Shown here piece after piece: positions 1 to 12,757 of a DNA stretch of 64,000 nucleotides (its first letter is position 1; the number at the start of each line of letters is the position of its first letter). The stretch comes from Paraspadella gotoi. Taxonomy: Eukaryota; Chaetognatha. The stretch lies in assembly GCA_051294375.1 (NCBI GenBank), contig CM119270.1, forward strand, positions 14,053,316 to 14,117,315, read 5' to 3'. Position numbers and translations under genes: made by a program. The notes beneath the pieces are model-generated. The model did no database searches, was not told where the DNA came from, and worked only from the letters and a program-made list of their open reading frames with translations.

Positions 1-658
1 CATTTCACTAAAATTATAAGAAATAGATGATCCAATAAGAAAATACAGTTAGTCGGACGAACAGCGCGGACAAAAAAGTCACGAACAGATACTAACATCA
101 TGATAGCATCCTTGGAACAAACAGTCCTGACGGTCGGCATATCACAGATCAATTCAGCGCTTGTGTCCAGTACATAGACAGACGGTCGAGAGTACTGCAC
201 CAAGATATGATAGATTAACAGCAGACATAGCGTCAGCCTCTTAAAGACAGACAGGACAGAACGCAGAACGCAAAGAGACCACAAACAGCGAGGGACGAGT
301 GTCTCTCGCAAAGGAAGAGGAGGAGTTAACGCAGATGAAGAGGCGAAGGTGAAGGAACGGGTGCGCCGACTGTCCGTAAAAGTGGTGGGGGGAGGTGTAA
401 GGTGGACTGAGAGGGAGGTGGAGGAGGGGAGGCGAATGAGGGAAATAAGAGAAGAACCATGCTTCTCGCTGTCTATCTTTCGTATTCCCGGCGCGGCGCG
501 CAAGCAATAGCATCCAATAGCACTCCATAGGCCACCCCATGAGAAACAAATGGTTTTCCGCGCCGATGAATGTGGCGTCTACTTTCTTCAGCGTCGTCGC
601 GCGCGACAATAGTCTTTTTTTTTTCTTTTATTGTCATTTTTTGTTGTATCATTATAGG

Positions 659-681
659 TCTGTCTCTCTCTCGTCTCTCAC

Positions 682-737
<56 letters not shown>
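659..737 (+). repeat. CT microsatellite
   Basis: Interrupted CT run of about 75 bp. Confidence 0.9.
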
Positions 738-740
<3 letters not shown>

Positions 741-1237
741 CTGCTAAAAACCCGTAAGCGCGAAATTTTCTGCTCTCGCTCGTCTCTCCATAGAACGAGA
801 AGTGACTATTTGTCGAGCGGAAAGCTAGCTAAAAAGCCCGTTTTTCTCTCAGCTGCTGTTGTCGAGTCTTTGTTCAAGCTTTTAATAATTGAGTTGAGTT
901 TTCTTGCCTAATAACATCATTAATTAGTACTAAACCGAATGTGTCTTGTGCGCGTTATGAGTGAACGCGGTAATAAATGGTTTGCTGATGCTTATTGAGA
1001 AAAAACAAGAAAATTTTTGGGTAGGTGTAAGTTAGGAAGAGATGAAGAGCCTAATCTCCTCGTATGTATATTATGAATGGTCCGGTCGCCTATGTCTATA
1101 TATTGAAATTATCAAATAATCTATAATATAATTACTAGATAGAAATTTGAGACCGTACGTCATGTCGAATTTGGACATCCCCTGCTGGTGAAGGGAAGAA
1201 ACATTCTTGTGAAATCCTCATTTGCTTCTTTCTCAAT

Positions 1238-1244
1238 ACAAGAG

Positions 1245-1277
<33 letters not shown>

Positions 1278-1414
1278 GGGAATGAGAGAGAGGGAGAGCA
1301 TCGACGGAGAGAGAGAGAGGAGAGATGAGAGAAGAGAGACGATACCGCAGGCGCAAAACGGGTGAGGAAACTTACGTCATTTACAGAAGCGGCGCAAAAA
1401 CGAAAACGATAAAG

Positions 1415-1457
<43 letters not shown>

Positions 1458-1470
1458 GAGAGAGAGATAT

Positions 1471-1502
<32 letters not shown>
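1238..1502 (+). repeat. GA microsatellite cluster
   Basis: Two GA blocks (1238-1340 and 1417-1500) separated by about 75 bp of unique sequence. Confidence 0.9.
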
Positions 1503-1505
<3 letters not shown>

Positions 1506-2455
1506 GGCAAATGGAGATCCAACGAGTTTTCTGTCGTCTTCTTGCTCGTTGATTACGTCATTCTTACCCAACCCGATTTCGTTCGCCGAACGTCTGGTCC
1601 GCATGTTTCTCGGTTCGGCGTACGAGGCGAGTGGAAGGGGTGTGTTTTAGTCCTCAGTGGGGTGAGGTAGATGGCGCAGTACGTTGAGGTTTTGGAGGAA
1701 GAAGCTTGGACTGCGGTCGCGTTTGAACAGAGGAGTTGGATGGTCATCACGTGATTTACGACGAAGAGTGAAGACGGAGTGATGCTTTGGCCAAGCGAAG
1801 AAGGCGAGCTCTGCCTGAAATTGTCACCGAGGATTAAACATCTGAACGTTTTTAGTAAGCATTTCTAAACCAAAATACCAATGTTGTTAGTTCGTACGTA
1901 TATGCACAACCTATAGGGATTCAATGGGGCGGATGTATTCAATAATTAAATTCGGTTTGGAGAACGCGAGTACTTATCTTCATCTAGGTTAAAAAAAGCG
2001 CTCGCGTATAATCAAGGAACAAGATGAAGTTAATAACTTAAGAGATTGAGAAACGATTAAGTAATCGTTTACCGGTCTACATGGTTGACACTGACAGTTG
2101 ATCAGACCAAAAAAATAGAAAACGATAGACATTAAGCAGTAACCAATGAAAGAAAGTAGAATTCATGTAAGATAAAACAAACAACGAAATCCTTTTTTAA
2201 GCAAGAAACAGAAAAGAAAAGCTCAAGACTTTACCCAGGTAAAAAAGTAAAAAAAAAGTAAAAAAAGAAGAAGAAGCATTTAACGAAAAATAAACCAAAG
2301 AAACAAATGACGGAACCGCGAAACATTTTTGGATCTGCGTTTCTCAAACGAGGAACGCGGGAAACGCAGAACAGAGAGAAAAGCAGAAGGGGGGGGGAAG
2401 TGTGATAAGAGAACTCATTAAGTTAAAGAGGTTCCTCGATGGCTTCAGGAGGAAC

Positions 2456-2519
2456 TGAGAAGAGAGAGAGAAGAGACAGGAGTGAGAGAGAGGAGAGATG
2501 AGATGAGAGAGAAGAAGAG

Positions 2520-2557
<38 letters not shown>

Positions 2558-2560
2558 GAC

Positions 2561-2601
<41 letters not shown>

Positions 2602-2635
2602 AGAGAGGAGAGAGAAGAGATGAGAGAGAGATGAA
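2456..2635 (+). repeat. GA microsatellite cluster
   Basis: GA runs interrupted by GATGA, GAAGA and GACGA. Confidence 0.9.
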
Positions 2636-2889
2636 GGCAACATGAACATTAAAGAGAGAGACGAGCACGTCCGAAAATGGAGGTAAGGATAAGAGAGTGA
2701 GAAATTGACGGGACCAGATAAAGAGGAAAGAGAGGAAAGGATAGAAAGACGACTTACTACTTTTCTTCTTTTTTCTTTATTCACATTGTACATTGTAACA
2801 TTGTACAATCTACGTTTTGAACTTGAATCTACGTTCTAAAATTCAAAATCCATATTGCGATAATCCTTTCTTTTTTCGTTGTTTATCGG

Positions 2890-3040
2890 TTATTAGAGTA
2901 GAGGCAAAGAAAATTTTGAATTTTAACATCGATTTTTTATTGATAGTTGGACATGTTTCGGTCTTGCTTTACTTCAAGCCTTCATCAGCGATATAAATAT
3001 CAGTTGTTAAGAAATTCAAAATTCTTTGCTCTCTGCTAAC
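2890..3040 (-). mobile_element. Palindromic element with hammerhead-ribozyme-like core (Penelope-like or retrozyme-like)
   Basis: On the minus strand CTGATGA (2988-2982) is followed by a near-perfect stem (GGCTTG ... CAAGACC) and then GAAACATGTC (2959-2950), the conserved order of a type I hammerhead with a very short stem III. The core is flanked by an imperfect 30-bp inverted repeat (about 2898-2933 and 3004-3039, GCAAAGAA-TTTTGAATTT type). Hammerhead motifs of this short-stem form are known from Penelope-like elements and retrozymes. Stem I pairing is poor by eye, so this copy may be inactive. No reverse transcriptase is present nearby. Confidence 0.45.
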
Positions 3041-3239
3041 ATCATATTTAAAAAAAAATTACATTTTGAAGCATTAAGAAATAAATTTGTTCATTAAACA
3101 TGTCTCTAAGATTAACTCAACTTTATTCTACAAGACCGGCAGCATACATTTAACAATTCATCATTCCACTTCAGTAAACATTAATTTTTTCGTGAAATAG
3201 TATTAGCAATGTACTGCTTTTAAACTTGTTTCGTTGCAT

Positions 3240-4780
3240 TTACAGATAGAAAGTCTTATGTTCCGATCTTTTTTCTCCTCCTCTTTCCTGCCCCATTCTC
3301 CTCCTCCTCCTCTTCCTTGCCTCCTCTTCGCTCCTCTGCTCATCCTGCAGGCTCTTCCTCTCGGTCCTTTTCCGCCGCTCATCCGCTCAGCTTTCGGTTT
3401 CTCGCCGGAAGAAATCTTCGATAGCATGGAAAATGGAGATAAGAAGCGATTCCATTTGATTCCATTCCGATTCCATTTGATTCATGGATTCCATTCTGAT
3501 TGCCGATTCAAAAAAAATGATTAAATGAATTTCATACTTCCGTTGCATATCTCAGTGACTCCTCGCATGCCTTTTTTTCTCCCTGCTCTTTCTCTTCTCT
3601 CTCTCTCTCTCTTCTTTCTCGTCTCTCCTCTCTCATGTACTCTCCTACCATCTCTCTCTCCTCTCGTCTCTCTTCTCCTCGCCTCTCTCTTTTCGGCGGA
3701 CCCTGCTGTCCGGTCTTTTTTGTTGCGTCGTCACTTACGGTTGTTGGTCTGGTCCTCTTCTCTCTCCCCGTCGTATCACCTCGGCTGACTTCTCTCTCGT
3801 CTTTCTCTCGCCTTTCTTTCCTCTTCTAGCTCTCTTCCTTTCATCCTCGTCTCTTCTACGTCATCACACTTACTAACTCCTCTGGCCTCTCATCACGTAC
3901 ACTGTCGTAGTTGCGCGGTCCGACAACTCAGTGGTCGTCCCTGGGATGTGGTTTCTGGTGCAGTGGGCGGATTTCTCGTCTTTTTCTCTTCTCCTATCTT
4001 TTCGCGCCCTCTGAACTCTCACTCTTTCTCCTTCTCTTATCTTCTCTGCGTATTCGTTTGCCTTTTCCTGCCTCTCTCTCCCCCATTTTATTTCTTGCGC
4101 CTCCTTTTTTTTCGATTTTTTCTAACTTTATTTTCTTCTTTTTTCTCTTTATTTTCGTGACGATCCTTGCTATGTTGTTCCAAATTGACATATTTCTTTA
4201 TTTTTTCTCGTGCCTCCTTTTCTCCTTTTAATGTAGCCCTCTTTTAAGATATTTAACTTCTCATTTTCATCTCAATATCACTTTAAAGTTTTTTTTTCTT
4301 CCCTTCTTAATGTAAAGCCTCCTTTAATATTTTAAAACCGTCATTTTCTTCTCATTTAACTTTAAAGGTTTCTCAGTCCTTAATAGCCGTTTCTTGTTCC
4401 TTTTATATTCTCCTTTTCCTTCTTAAACCTTCCTTCCTTAACTACCTGTTTGCTTCGCTTACTCCGTCATCTCCGCTTTGTTTCGTTCTTTATTCCCATT
4501 TCTCTCCTTATTCTATTTCTACTAAATCGTCCTATTCTCTTTATGTCGGGATCATTCCTTATCCATCTTATCCCTCTGAAACGCGTAGTTTGCTTTCCTT
4601 TCCTCCCTTCCTTTCCTTCTTTCCTCCTTTCCTTTGTTTCTTCCTTTTTCTCCTATTCTCTCTTTTTCCTACCGCTCTCCTAAGATCGTCCTCAGCATTT
4701 TCTCCTCCGTTCCTCGCAGGTCCCCTTTCCTGCTCCTCCTCTCTCTTCTCTCCTCCCTCCTCCTCCTTTCCCAATTGAGA
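3240..4780 (+). repeat. Pyrimidine-rich low-complexity block
   Basis: About 1.5 kb of CT-, TTCC- and CTCC-rich sequence. All ORFs are Ser/Leu/Phe translations of this composition; no gene is supported. Confidence 0.75.
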
Positions 4781-4974
4781 GTGAAATGGGAGCAACAGCG
4801 GTTTGTGCCTTTCCGCATTGAACAATTCGTTCTTATTATCAATTTACATCTCGGTGCGGCTGTAGGGAAAATGTTCCAGGAAGGTTGATAGGAGTAGAAA
4901 AGAAAATTGTCGGGTTACTTTTATATCCTGTGGATAATACTGCTAGGGTTCGGTAAATTGGTTTGGTATTATTT

Positions 4975-5245
4975 AAAAGGAAAAGAAAATGAGAAGAAAG
5001 GAGAATGAGAATAGAGAAAGATAGATAAGAAAAGAAGAGGAAAAGCAGAAGAAGCAAAGAAAGAAAGAAGAAAGCCAAAGGAAGAAAAGAAAGAAAGAAG
5101 AGAAGAAGTAGAACAAGAAAGAAAGAAAAGAAAAAGAAAAGGAAAGAAAGATAGAAAGAAAGAAAGAGAGAAAGAAAGAAAGAGAGAAGAAAGATAAGGA
5201 AAGAAAGAAAGAAAGAAGCAAAGAAAGAAAAGAAAAAAACTAAAA
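4975..5245 (+). repeat. GAAA-rich polypurine block
   Basis: Nearly pure purine, with GAAA/GAAAG repeats densest at 5070-5230. Confidence 0.85.
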
Positions 5246-5454
5246 AAGAATAAGTATATAAAAGGGCCCAGATGATGATAATAAATTAAATTCCGATAAA
5301 ATAATAAAATCAAACCGAAGATTCAAACCGGAAATTCCGCAGCATACGATAAATCGCATTCGGATCCGCTATGCAGTGGTGTGCCGAGTCGTCGTCCGTT
5401 CGTCTCTGTTCATATCCGTTTCTCCCTAAAACTCCGATTCCAAGAAAAAAATCA

Positions 5455-5770
5455 GGTGGATCCACGACGACGACACGCTCGGACGACGACGCGACGACGA
5501 CGACGAGCCGACTGAGACACTGGAAGACGATCTTGGGATAATGTGGCGTTTTTTAAAAAAGTCTCTAGGTGTCGGTGAAATCGACTAAAAAGCAGACGAC
5601 GACGACGACACGACGACGACGATGACTTTTGAAGAAGTGATCACAATCAAAGCGATAAACGTTGATAAACGGAGGATTATGATGAGACTTGAGGAAAAGG
5701 ACGAATGACTTTACGATCGAACGACGACGACGACGACCACGACGAGTCCGTAACAAAGATGCGTCAGTGA
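5455..5770 (+). repeat. CGA trinucleotide-rich block
   Basis: Scattered CGACGACGA runs (5464-5510, 5595-5622, 5720-5745) in otherwise unrecognised sequence. Confidence 0.7.
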
Positions 5771-6814
5771 TCACGATGGAAACCGTTAACAGAGATAGTA
5801 GTCGCGATGTGGCGACGTCGATATAACCGGACGATGTTAATAACGTGACGCTCGGCTGCGCGCGATAAACTCCGTTAAAGCATATCAGGGTGTTTTCTTT
5901 TAGTGGATGGGGCGAAAGAGGACGGAGCGGTCAATGGCTAAACCGTTCCCTTTTTAATGGTCTCTTCGTTAAAAATTGGGCGGCAATCTTTGTATGGTCA
6001 ACAACAACGGGTTTGTTTCTTTATTTTACTTATTGTCGGTCTCGTTTTCTTTGTTTTCCGTGTTTGTTTGAGAATTGTTATCTTTCTGCTCTCTCTCAGG
6101 CAGATTGTTTCTCATGGAATATTGGAGTTAATAGATTTAGTTGGATAAAAATTTAACCTATTTTTTCCGTATCAAAACATTGAATCTGGAATTTAAGTTA
6201 TTTAATGGATTCGAGAATGAACTTACTCCTCGATGGAAGAAGTGGAAATCGTTCCTTTTTCTTCTGCTTCGGTACTCGAACTTTTTTTTGGCCTCGAAAA
6301 TATCCAATGGTGAAGGCTTCAGGTCCACAGATTCATAGGCGATGAAGAGTCTGAAGAATTTCGGTTGTGAATTTCTCGATGTCTATTGTGTGAAATCTTT
6401 GGACGTTGTTGGCGCTGTCGTCGCTCATAATTTGACCATTATTTTGTTATTTCTCTGGTTATTCTTTTTAAGCAAGCTTTGGTTTTCCGGTGAATTTCTT
6501 TGGCAAATAAAAACGTACAGTTAGAGAAATATGAGAATTTAGATTTGCTGAAATAAAATTTTTATCGTATCGTGACATTAATTAATTTACCATTTTAAAT
6601 TATTCAATCAAGATATATAAAATTTAAAATTTAACCAAAAGGTTATGTTGGAAGAGTGGGTTCAAACGCCGACAGATATTTGCCGACTCTTATTTAAGAA
6701 AATTCCCGCGTGTTGGGAGAAAAAAAAAACAATTTTTTTAAGTAGTATCTTGTAATCTCCATGACCTTGAGCTTTGGACGAGTGATCTCCTTATTTCGAG
6801 ACCTTTTCGCGAGT
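5771..6814 (+). other. Unrecognised non-coding stretch
   Basis: Mixed-composition sequence with only short chance ORFs (60-90 codons). No domain, RNA or repeat recognised. Confidence 0.5.
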
Positions 6815-6945
6815 GGGAGAGAGAGAAGGAGCGAGATGAGAGAAGGAGGGGAAGAAGACGGAGATGAGAGGAGAAGAGAGAGAGGATTGAGAGGGGGAAG
6901 AGAGAGAGAAGAGAGAGGGTAGAGAGAGAGAGAGAGAAGTGACAG
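6815..6945 (+). repeat. GA/GGA microsatellite cluster
   Basis: Interrupted GA and GGAGA runs; the Leu/Ser-rich antisense ORFs here are artefacts. Confidence 0.85.
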
Positions 6946-7911
6946 GAGAGACCCAAGGACGCCACCGTGCGAGATGAGATGTAAGGAGAGAGAAGAAGAG
7001 AATGAAGAAGGAAGGAACAGCCCCTCAAAGACAGCCACCTCGACTGACGAGTAAGTCCAGGAGGGTCTTTTAGTCGGATAAGAGAGAAAGGTGCCGTTTT
7101 TCAAGATAAGAGAAAAACGCGCCTTTTTAAAACGTTTCCCAAAAGATAAGGTATAGAAGAATATTTGGTTGGAAAAGTCACCGGTCTTTGCCTCTAAAAT
7201 TTCCATTTTTAGATATAGAACTCACACAAGTGAATATCCATTCGTGCCCCATTTTTATTGCATCTTCCATCTTCTCTTCCTTTTATGACTCATTTCATTT
7301 TCTTCATTCACATCAACCATTTTTCATTTTCCCGTCCATTCTGCGACTTCGAGATGCTCCGATGCACTAATGCTCTAAACGTTCTATTATTTAACGTATA
7401 TACTCTGGTTTATTCACTGAGGGCTTTTACCAAAACCGGTTTGACTAAACCCAATGTTTACACAACCAGAATCGACGATCACAATTCTCGATCTTCGCTT
7501 TTTTATTTTCCTCAAATCAAATTCGATATTTGAATATTTAAATTTGAATTTCGCCGCGCATTTATGTATTTTACTCTCGACGGCGATCAGTTGGGTTAAT
7601 CAATAGACTTTTCAAAAAATTTATGTAAAATACTAAAGCAATTTTTTTCCCCAATATCTTACGATCACCATTATTATTTTAACATTGACCTAACTCAATC
7701 CGTAGACTATATGACTACATGACTTATCTTTTTAAAGGGTATTAAAATTTAAAGAAATTCAGATATAAAAAAAAATCAGAGATAAAAAAGTTTTAAAACA
7801 CAATATCCTCTAAAAAAATACTAAAGCGCGAAGTAAGTTTCGGTGGAACTGAGTCAAAGTTGAGTTGGAACTTTTTTATCGCAATTTTGAGAGATAAGAG
7901 GTGAGTTGACT
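6946..7911 (+). other. Unrecognised AT-rich stretch
   Basis: No supported gene, RNA or repeat. Confidence 0.5.
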
Positions 7912-7914
7912 TGA

Positions 7915-7974
<60 letters not shown>
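7912..7974 (+). repeat. TCG trinucleotide microsatellite
   Basis: About 20 near-perfect TCG units. Both strands stay open (poly-Thr or poly-Asp), which creates spurious ORFs. Confidence 0.9.
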
Positions 7975-9650
7975 GCGTTTGAGTCTTTTTGAGGTTCGTC
8001 GCCGACTTTGTCTCCGATAACGAAAAAGCTGAAGTCACGATCACCAAAGTAGTAATTTAAATCACCAGTCAATGAAATCCATTGTCACAGAGATTAAAAT
8101 ACTCTTTTTGTGCCAAGCACTTTCTAGTTTCTACAATTTCAGTGTTCGCCAAAAAAAAACTACGTAGAAATACATTTTGAGGAGAGCCGCTATTTGTGTC
8201 AGCGTTATGTACTTTTTGGGAACCTTAGTCAACAGAATCAGTAGTCACGGTATTTATCTCCGTTAACTCGTCAAGATCACCAGTCATCGAGTTCACTTGA
8301 ATCTCTCAATTCGCCTAAACCAACCAAATCACCCGAGTCACCCGATTAATCCCGATAGCACCAGTCACCTGAGAAATCCAAACAGGCGGAATCACGAATC
8401 ACGAATCACGATTCTCGATCGTCGATAAGACGAGAAATTTGGTCTCCCTATCTTCCTATTTTATATTTTAGCGAAGAAAAAAAATGGAAAAAAATCGACC
8501 AAATTTGGTTTTAAAACTTTAAAACTGAAAATAAAACAATGCGAAAAAGTTTAACAAAAATCGGGCTGATAAAAATAACACGTTGGAGCTTGAAAATTTG
8601 CTTGGAATACACTTGACCTGTTTTCGTGGAACACCGAAGGTTTGAGGTAAAGGAAATTAGTTGAATCAGGCGGGAACTAAGGTTCATCTTGTACAAAATT
8701 CATTTAGAGTCGTAAAATATATTTTGCGTTAGACTTTGCATGGTTAGATACTCGCCAGTCAATATATAAATGTGGCTCATAATTTTTGATAACTTACAAC
8801 ATGTAATCTATCGCTTACTGCTATAATATGATGGAGGCCTTAAACCACCAAAGCCTGTCCAAAGTCAGGGGCAAGATAGCTTATTTATTAAATGAATGGA
8901 TAATTTTTGTATTGGTTGTACCAATTTCATGAAATATATACTCATTATTATTTTATTTACATTTTACATTTTTAATTAAAATTGACTCATTGTTCCGAAA
9001 GCCTCGAGTTTTGACGTCATAAAAGTAAACAAGAATCGGAAATTAAGACGCAAAACGAGTTTAGGTGGATAATCTGCCTTTGATCGGACGAGCGTCGTAA
9101 GGAGGGGCGCGAGTTAAAATGAACGTACTGTGCGACAGCAAGGACGTACTGACTTAACCAGTATAGATTCACGGACAATCAAAAACGATTCTCTCCGAAT
9201 TAATAGTTAGTTAACTATAATTATAGTGAGACGACTTTGTCCACCATAATAGTTTATATATCTAAGGCATATAATGAAGAAAACTTTTAAAAAACGGATT
9301 TTTAGATCATTCTGTTATGATTTTAAGTCTCTGATAAAAGAACGAATAAAACAGAAATAAAAATCGGATAAAACGACGATTTTTCAGGCTGAGAGATATG
9401 AGATGAATCGACCCCTCGTTGGGCTTTTCTCAGCCCGTTCCAGCCCCAAAAACAGAATAAAAGAGAGGTTGACCCCGCGAGGAATCAATTTGGAGGTCGG
9501 CAATGACCCGGGATCGAACTCCCCCCCCCCTTGGTGGTTGCAAATCTCCATCGCGGATTCCCTCTCACGAAAAACAAAAGACGCCGGCGAATCGGCCATT
9601 TACGGGAAGAGTGTGAAAGAAAAAGAAAAACGAAAAAAATAATAGGCGGA
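7975..9650 (+). other. Non-coding stretch holding repeat R1 and an isolated B-box-like site
   Basis: Apart from R1 (8861-8942), the only notable site is GAGTTCGATCCC on the minus strand near 9508-9519, next to a C10 run; no A box accompanies it. Short ORFs at 9384-9642 overlap on both strands and look like chance. Confidence 0.4.
8861..8942 (+). repeat. Dispersed repeat family R1, member 1
   Basis: About 80 bp: AAAGTCAGGGGCAAGATAGC, then TTATTTATTAAATGAATGGA, then TTGGTTGTACCAATTTC. Related copies lie at 15861, 55091 (minus) and 62573. Confidence 0.6.
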
Positions 9651-9692
<42 letters not shown>

Positions 9693-9726
9693 CGAGAGAG
9701 AGACGAGATAGAGAGAGAGAGGAATT
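9651..9726 (+). repeat. GA microsatellite
   Basis: Interrupted GA run. Confidence 0.9.
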
Positions 9727-9845
9727 AGAGAATTGGCATCTAGGTAACGTGAGCTCAGCTTATTACTGTCCTTAGTCTTTTAATGCCTCTCTGAACGGCC
9801 TTTTCTGAATTTTTAAACTATTTCTAAAAGAGGGGATGGGTGCTC

Positions 9846-10031
9846 TGTCTCTCTTTCTCTCTCTCTTCTCTCACCTCTCCTCCTCTCTTCTTCTCTCTCT
9901 CTCCGGTCTCTCTTCTCGTCTCTCTTCATCGTCTCATCAAATCGCGATAAGGTCGTCCGAGGTGAGAATATCATCGTCAATTTCTCAATTCATTTGATCA
10001 ATCGATTCTTTAATCTCCGACAGTTATCTCT

Positions 10032-10069
<38 letters not shown>

Positions 10070-10090
10070 CTTCTCTCTCTCTCTCTCTCT
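9846..10090 (+). repeat. CT microsatellite cluster
   Basis: CT blocks at 9846-9930 and 10034-10090. Confidence 0.85.
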
Positions 10091-10203
10091 GCACGTGCGA
10101 AGTCACATGACTCGTCATTCTTGACCACGTGACCCCGAAAGTCCCGGTTCTGTTTCCGAATTCAATTCCGAATTATTCCGTTTCTTTAAAAGGAGTGGCA
10201 ACT

Positions 10204-10239
<36 letters not shown>

Positions 10240-10300
10240 TGAGAAGAGAGAGAGAGAGAAGAGAGAGAGAGGAAGAGAGGAGAGGAAGAGAGAAGAGAGA
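10204..10300 (+). repeat. GA microsatellite
   Basis: Interrupted GA run. Confidence 0.9.
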
Positions 10301-10772
10301 GATTCTTCCTGGAGGGCAAGGAGGCAGTCATTCCTAGTGGATGAAGAAAAATTATGAGTTTCTCTCGAACTCGAAAATTTTCTGCAGGCGAAGAAAAAAT
10401 TCAGTCTTTGACGACTCAATCTGGAATTTCGATTGTTAAAAATCTATTTACATCACACAGTAATGTAAAATTGTAAAATATTTACAGATTACAATTTTCA
10501 AATATTTAACTCATACAAAAACTTGCAATTTTCCCCTACTTACAGCATGCCACAGATTTCACTGCACAATTTACTGTTTATAGCTACATGTAACTTACTC
10601 TCACTATGATTTTCACTTTAATACCGGAGACTTACTCATTCTTAACTTTGATAAAACTGAGTAAAATCTTTAATTCAACTTTTTGACAAAAAGAGTTACC
10701 CCTTTTTCCCTTTTTTTCATTTAGTTCCATTTTCTGTATTCATCTCGCTCTCTCTCTATCTCTCTCTGCCTC

Positions 10773-10934
10773 NNNNNNNNNNNNNNNNNNNNNNNNNNNN
10801 NNNNNNNNNNNNNNNNNNNNNNNNNNNNNNNNNNNNNNNNNNNNNNNNNNNNNNNNNNNNNNNNNNNNNNNNNNNNNNNNNNNNNNNNNNNNNNNNNNNN
10901 NNNNNNNNNNNNNNNNNNNNNNNNNNNNNNNNNN
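10773..10934. other. Assembly gap (162 N)
   Basis: The gap starts at the end of a CT tract, a likely cause of the assembly break. Confidence 0.95.
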
Positions 10935-11179
10935 TTTTTTTCTTCTTTCTTTCCCTCGCCACGGCAACGCGCGTCGGAGGCCATTTGGACGCGGACATGC
11001 AAATTAGATCCAATGCACACCTGCGGTGACGATGAGGAAGAGGAAGAGGAAGAGGAAGAGGAGGAGGAGGAGGGGAAGCGAAAGAGGAGGAGGGGAGGCC
11101 AGCTGAGGGTGGTTTTAGCCGACGTTCACCTGGTCGCAAATCGCCTCCTTTGAAAACATGACAAACGAGTCCGAGGGAA

Positions 11180-11222
11180 AGAGAAAGTCAGAGAGAGGGA
11201 GAGAGATGGAGAATGAGAAGAG

Positions 11223-11266
<44 letters not shown>
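11180..11266 (+). repeat. GA microsatellite
   Basis: GA run of about 45 bp preceded by interrupted GA. Confidence 0.9.
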
Positions 11267-11789
11267 GTTAGCTCCATCGAGTTTTTAGCCTAGACGCTCC
11301 CAGTAAGTTTATTAAGCGTTAAGTATGAATTACTCGCGACGAGATTGGGGACACTCTACGCATCTTGGATTACTCCGCAAATGGTATGATTTTAAAAATA
11401 AGAATTTAACCAGAAAATTAATTTAAATTTAACGCAATGGCAGGTAATAATTAATAAAAAATTTACAGTAACTTATTTGATTAATAACGACTAACTGATT
11501 AATACGTTATCGAATTTATTATTATTATAATATTATTTAATAATATGAAAAAAAGCGCCAAGAATGGGACCAATGTTTAAAGTTTTTGCAAAAAAAAAAA
11601 ATATTCGTCGCTCTGATGTACAAGTAAGTCAGATATCTTAAGTTTAAAAATATTGAATTCGTTGCCAATTTTACATTTTATTCTTTAGTCTTTTCCTTCC
11701 CTTTTTGCCTTTTTTTTTTGAAGAGTAACCCTTTGTGATCATCGATGTGTGACTTTCATTCGATCCCGAATTGTTTTCATTTCATTTCA
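11267..11789 (+). other. AT-rich non-coding stretch
   Basis: Contains A/T-homopolymers and TTATTA-rich sequence; nothing else recognised. Confidence 0.5.
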
Positions 11790-11940
11790 TCGATGGTGGC
11801 TTGAGATTATTCGATGGTGGTTAAAGATTTATTCGAGGGTGGTTAAAGATTATTCGATGGTGGTTAAAGATTATTCGATGGTGGTTAAAGATTATTCTAT
11901 GGTGGTTAAAGATTATTCGATGGTGGTTCGCGATCATTGC
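11790..11940 (+). repeat. 21-bp tandem repeat (about 7 copies)
   Basis: Unit CGATGGTGGTTAAAGATTATT, repeated with few changes. A 21-bp period keeps a frame open (SMVVKDY repeated), but there is no start context or neighbouring exon to suggest coding. Confidence 0.85.
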
Positions 11941-12029
11941 AGATTTTTCCCGCGATTATCCGACGAAGGATGAATTCGATGAACGAAAAAAAGATGGAAA
12001 GTCCTTCGAGGTTGCTGACGTTGTTTGCT

Positions 12030-12150
12030 GAGAACCTCAGGATTCGCCGCGAACTCGTACTCAAGACTTTTTTCGGTCAAACTNNNNNNNNNNAACCTCA
12101 GGATTCGCCACGAACTCGTACTCAAGACTTTTTTTCGGTCAAACTCATTC
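12030..12150 (+). repeat. Unmerged contig overlap across a 10-N gap
   Basis: AACCTCAGGATTCGCC-CGAAC through CGGTCAAACT occurs on both sides of the gap 12084-12093, with one substitution and one T-length difference. This looks like the same sequence assembled twice. Confidence 0.85.
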
Positions 12151-12329
12151 CCAATCGGAAGCGACCCTTTGGAACAGGTGGCCGGGATTATGGCCGCTTG
12201 AAATCTGGGCATTGGCCACTCGGCCTTTCTTAGTCGCGATGCGAGACTCAGTTTGGGATTGGAGATTTGTTCTTTTTCATTGTAACAAGTTTGAGCAAAC
12301 AATGTCGGTCCTGCCCACAATCATTATCG

Positions 12330-12565
12330 GTAATTAATTAATTAATTAATAATTAAATAATTAATTAGGCAATTAATTAATTAATTTGATCCCAAATGTT
12401 TGTTTTTAGGTCTTTTTGTCACTAACCATGACAAAAGCAATGACGACGATGAGAATAATTCCATTAACGATTGACCTGATTTATTGACTGATTAATTATT
12501 GATTATTTAATTTACTAATTGATTAATTAACTGATTAATTATTTGATTAATTAATACTTCTTGCA
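12330..12565 (+). repeat. TTAA/ATTAATT-rich low-complexity sequence
   Basis: TAATTAATTAATT runs at 12333-12385 and GATTAATTAACTGATTAATT runs at 12480-12560. Confidence 0.7.
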
Positions 12566-12707
12566 TTTACATTTAAACTCATTTCCACTCTAACGATTCC
12601 ATCGAAACTTGATTTCCAGCTTAGTTACACACTTTCCTACTCACACACAAAATTTCATTCCAATCCATCCATCCAATCACGAGTAATAGGAGTTTTTTGC
12701 CAAGGTG

Positions 12708-12757
12708 GGACGGACGGACAGACAGACAGACGGACGGACAAACGGATGGACGGACAT
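12708..12757 (+). repeat. GGAC/AGAC tetranucleotide repeat
   Basis: About 12 units of GACG/GACA/GACK, embedded in a longer block (12640-12890) that ends in a perfect-looking hairpin; possibly part of one repeat element. Confidence 0.75.

Noticed and set aside
7854-8072. Poly-Asp / poly-Thr ORFs
   Set aside because: Produced by a TCG trinucleotide repeat; no exon-like flanks.
9495-9530. Isolated Pol III B-box match (GAGTTCGATCCC, minus strand)
   Set aside because: No A box at the right distance and no tRNA-like fold; one 11-base match can occur by chance.
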